Source: a virus. Taken from it: 64,000 bases of DNA. Of this stretch, positions 63,198-64,000 are shown in pieces. Each line of letters opens with the position of its first letter. Position 1 is the first letter of the stretch. Both the position numbers and the translations under genes were made by a program. The stretch is taken from the IMG/VR virus record IMGVR_UViG_3300013286_000009, positions 1 through 64,000 of that record. One strand, given 5' to 3'. Below the pieces are notes generated by a model. That model did no database searches. It saw only the letters and a program-made list of their open reading frames with translations, and had not been told where the DNA came from.

Positions 63198-64000
63198 TTA
63201 AAATAGTATACTCAACAATAATGCTCTGTTTTTTGCAATTAATTCATCATTATAGTTAGCACTATTTACAAAATATATACCTGTCTTACCTGCACCTATG
63301 GTTGAACTAGCATAAAGTTCCGCACCAGAGGATGTGTATGTCGGTACACTAACCAAATTATCTAACATTAAATAACCATTTACTTCAACTGCCGCACTGC
63401 TGGCCGCAGTTAGTACTAGATTATTTCCGCCAGTGCCACTAATAGTGTTTTGTGTTGTATTTCCACCAATACGTACATTACCTAAGAAGAAACCAGCATT
63501 GGTCATAGTTCCAATCGTAGTAGGAGACGATGCGACTTGCGCTTGGAAAGTGATTGTACTACTACCAGCTTGTATACTTGTATTAGCTGTACCTATTGTT
63601 GATCCAACTGTTGATGGATATTGTAAATTTGATACTAATGCATTACCTGGAGTGCCGTTCGTATACGTACTTGATACATAATTTTGTAAAAATTTGTATG
63701 TTGGAATATCATTATCTCTAATAACATAATTGGCATAATTAATACTATTTGCAACTGTCAATACTTTAGTCGTATTGCGCATGTCAAATACTATATCAGT
63801 TGGATTGCCGCCGTTAGTGATGGTTTCAAGAGCCAATCCGTTCAACTTACCATCTACAGTTTTTAATTGGAATACACCGGCTAAATCAGCACCAGTACTT
63901 GCTACTATTGTAGCTGTTAAATTAGTTCCGCTACTACTAGTAGTTGTAATAGCAGGGCCGCTATAAGTTGCAGACAATGTAAATGCTGATATACCGCCGG
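63198..64000 (-). CDS. Fibre-like virion protein, N-terminus off window
   Basis: The frame is open to the right edge, so this is the C-terminal part only. An in-frame TTG at 63977 is not a real start, since GGISAFTLSATYSG is readable through it. The visible part is Thr/Ser/Ala/Gly-rich beta, with NYVIRDNDIPTYKFLQNYV and VAVEVNGYLMLDN-like stretches, and ends ELIAKNRALLLSILF. It heads the visible part of the fibre operon. At least 267 residues lie in the window. Confidence 0.7.
   Translation of the reverse strand, partial: GGISAFTLSATYSGPAITTTSSSGTNLTATIVASTGADLAGVFQLKTVDGKLNGLALETITNGGNPTDIVFDMRNTTKVLTVANSINYANYVIRDNDIPTYKFLQNYVSSTYTNGTPGNALVSNLQYPSTVGSTIGTANTSIQAGSSTITFQAQVASSPTTIGTMTNAGFFLGNVRIGGNTTQNTISGTGGNNLVLTAASSAAVEVNGYLMLDNLVSVPTYTSSGAELYASSTIGAGKTGIYFVNSANYNDELIAKNRALLLSILF

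Noticed and set aside
63975-63977. TTG start of the last fibre gene
   Set aside because: The frame is open to the window edge with fibre-like sequence before the TTG, so the gene is simply cut.

Overview
The window is a 64 kb piece of a large, AT-rich, T4-like myovirus (Caudoviricetes with a contractile tail). The identification rests on recognisable T4-type genes: large and small terminase subunits (gp17, gp16), head completion protein gp4, tail sheath gp18, tail tube gp19, neck proteins gp13-like and gp14, tail terminator/sheath stabiliser gp15, and a gp1-type dNMP kinase. T4-late-promoter-like motifs (NATAAATA) also sit upstream of many genes. The proteins most resemble those of T4-like phages of aquatic bacteria such as cyanophages and pelagiphages. 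The host cannot be fixed from the sequence. No rRNA, tRNA, integrase, insertion sequence or CRISPR array was seen, and no stretch over 300 bases lacks a gene. Both edge genes run off the window.

Layout. Positions 1-12377 (minus) hold a packaging and tail block: gp18, gp19, a second tube-like protein, gp4, gp16, three small conserved proteins, gp17 and two Ala/Pro-linker proteins. Positions 12487-14899 hold a zinc-binding HNH-like protein, the dNMP kinase, a 2OG-Fe(II) oxygenase-like gene and the gp13-like neck gene. The kinase and the oxygenase each have a near-consensus sigma70 promoter (TTGACA-N17-TATACT). Positions 14942-20635 (plus) run gp14, gp15, a Nudix hydrolase, a second oxygenase-like gene, groES and groEL, ending at a two-way terminator. 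Positions 20691-33819 are the striking part: a tail-assembly chaperone followed by a dense island of four flavin-dependent (tryptophan-type) halogenases and nine more 2OG-Fe(II) oxygenase-like genes. Positions 33816-64000 (minus) are one long run of tail-fibre and adhesin genes: three glycine-rich paralogues, a fibre with an S74 chaperone tail, two giant paralogues of 3706 and 2708 residues, and several smaller fibre-like proteins.

How it may work together. Head, neck and tail genes build the particle, and the phage GroES/GroEL pair plausibly helps fold its very large repetitive virion proteins. The halogenases all lie on the plus strand. Two of them end base to base against oppositely oriented oxygenase operons, and the last overlaps the 3' end of a glycine-rich fibre gene. 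The island lies between the fibre genes and the tail-assembly chaperone. This suggests, as inference only, that the enzymes modify a phage virion protein or a host/cell-surface molecule during late infection. No flavin reductase is visible here, so the halogenases would have to use reduced flavin made by the host or encoded elsewhere.
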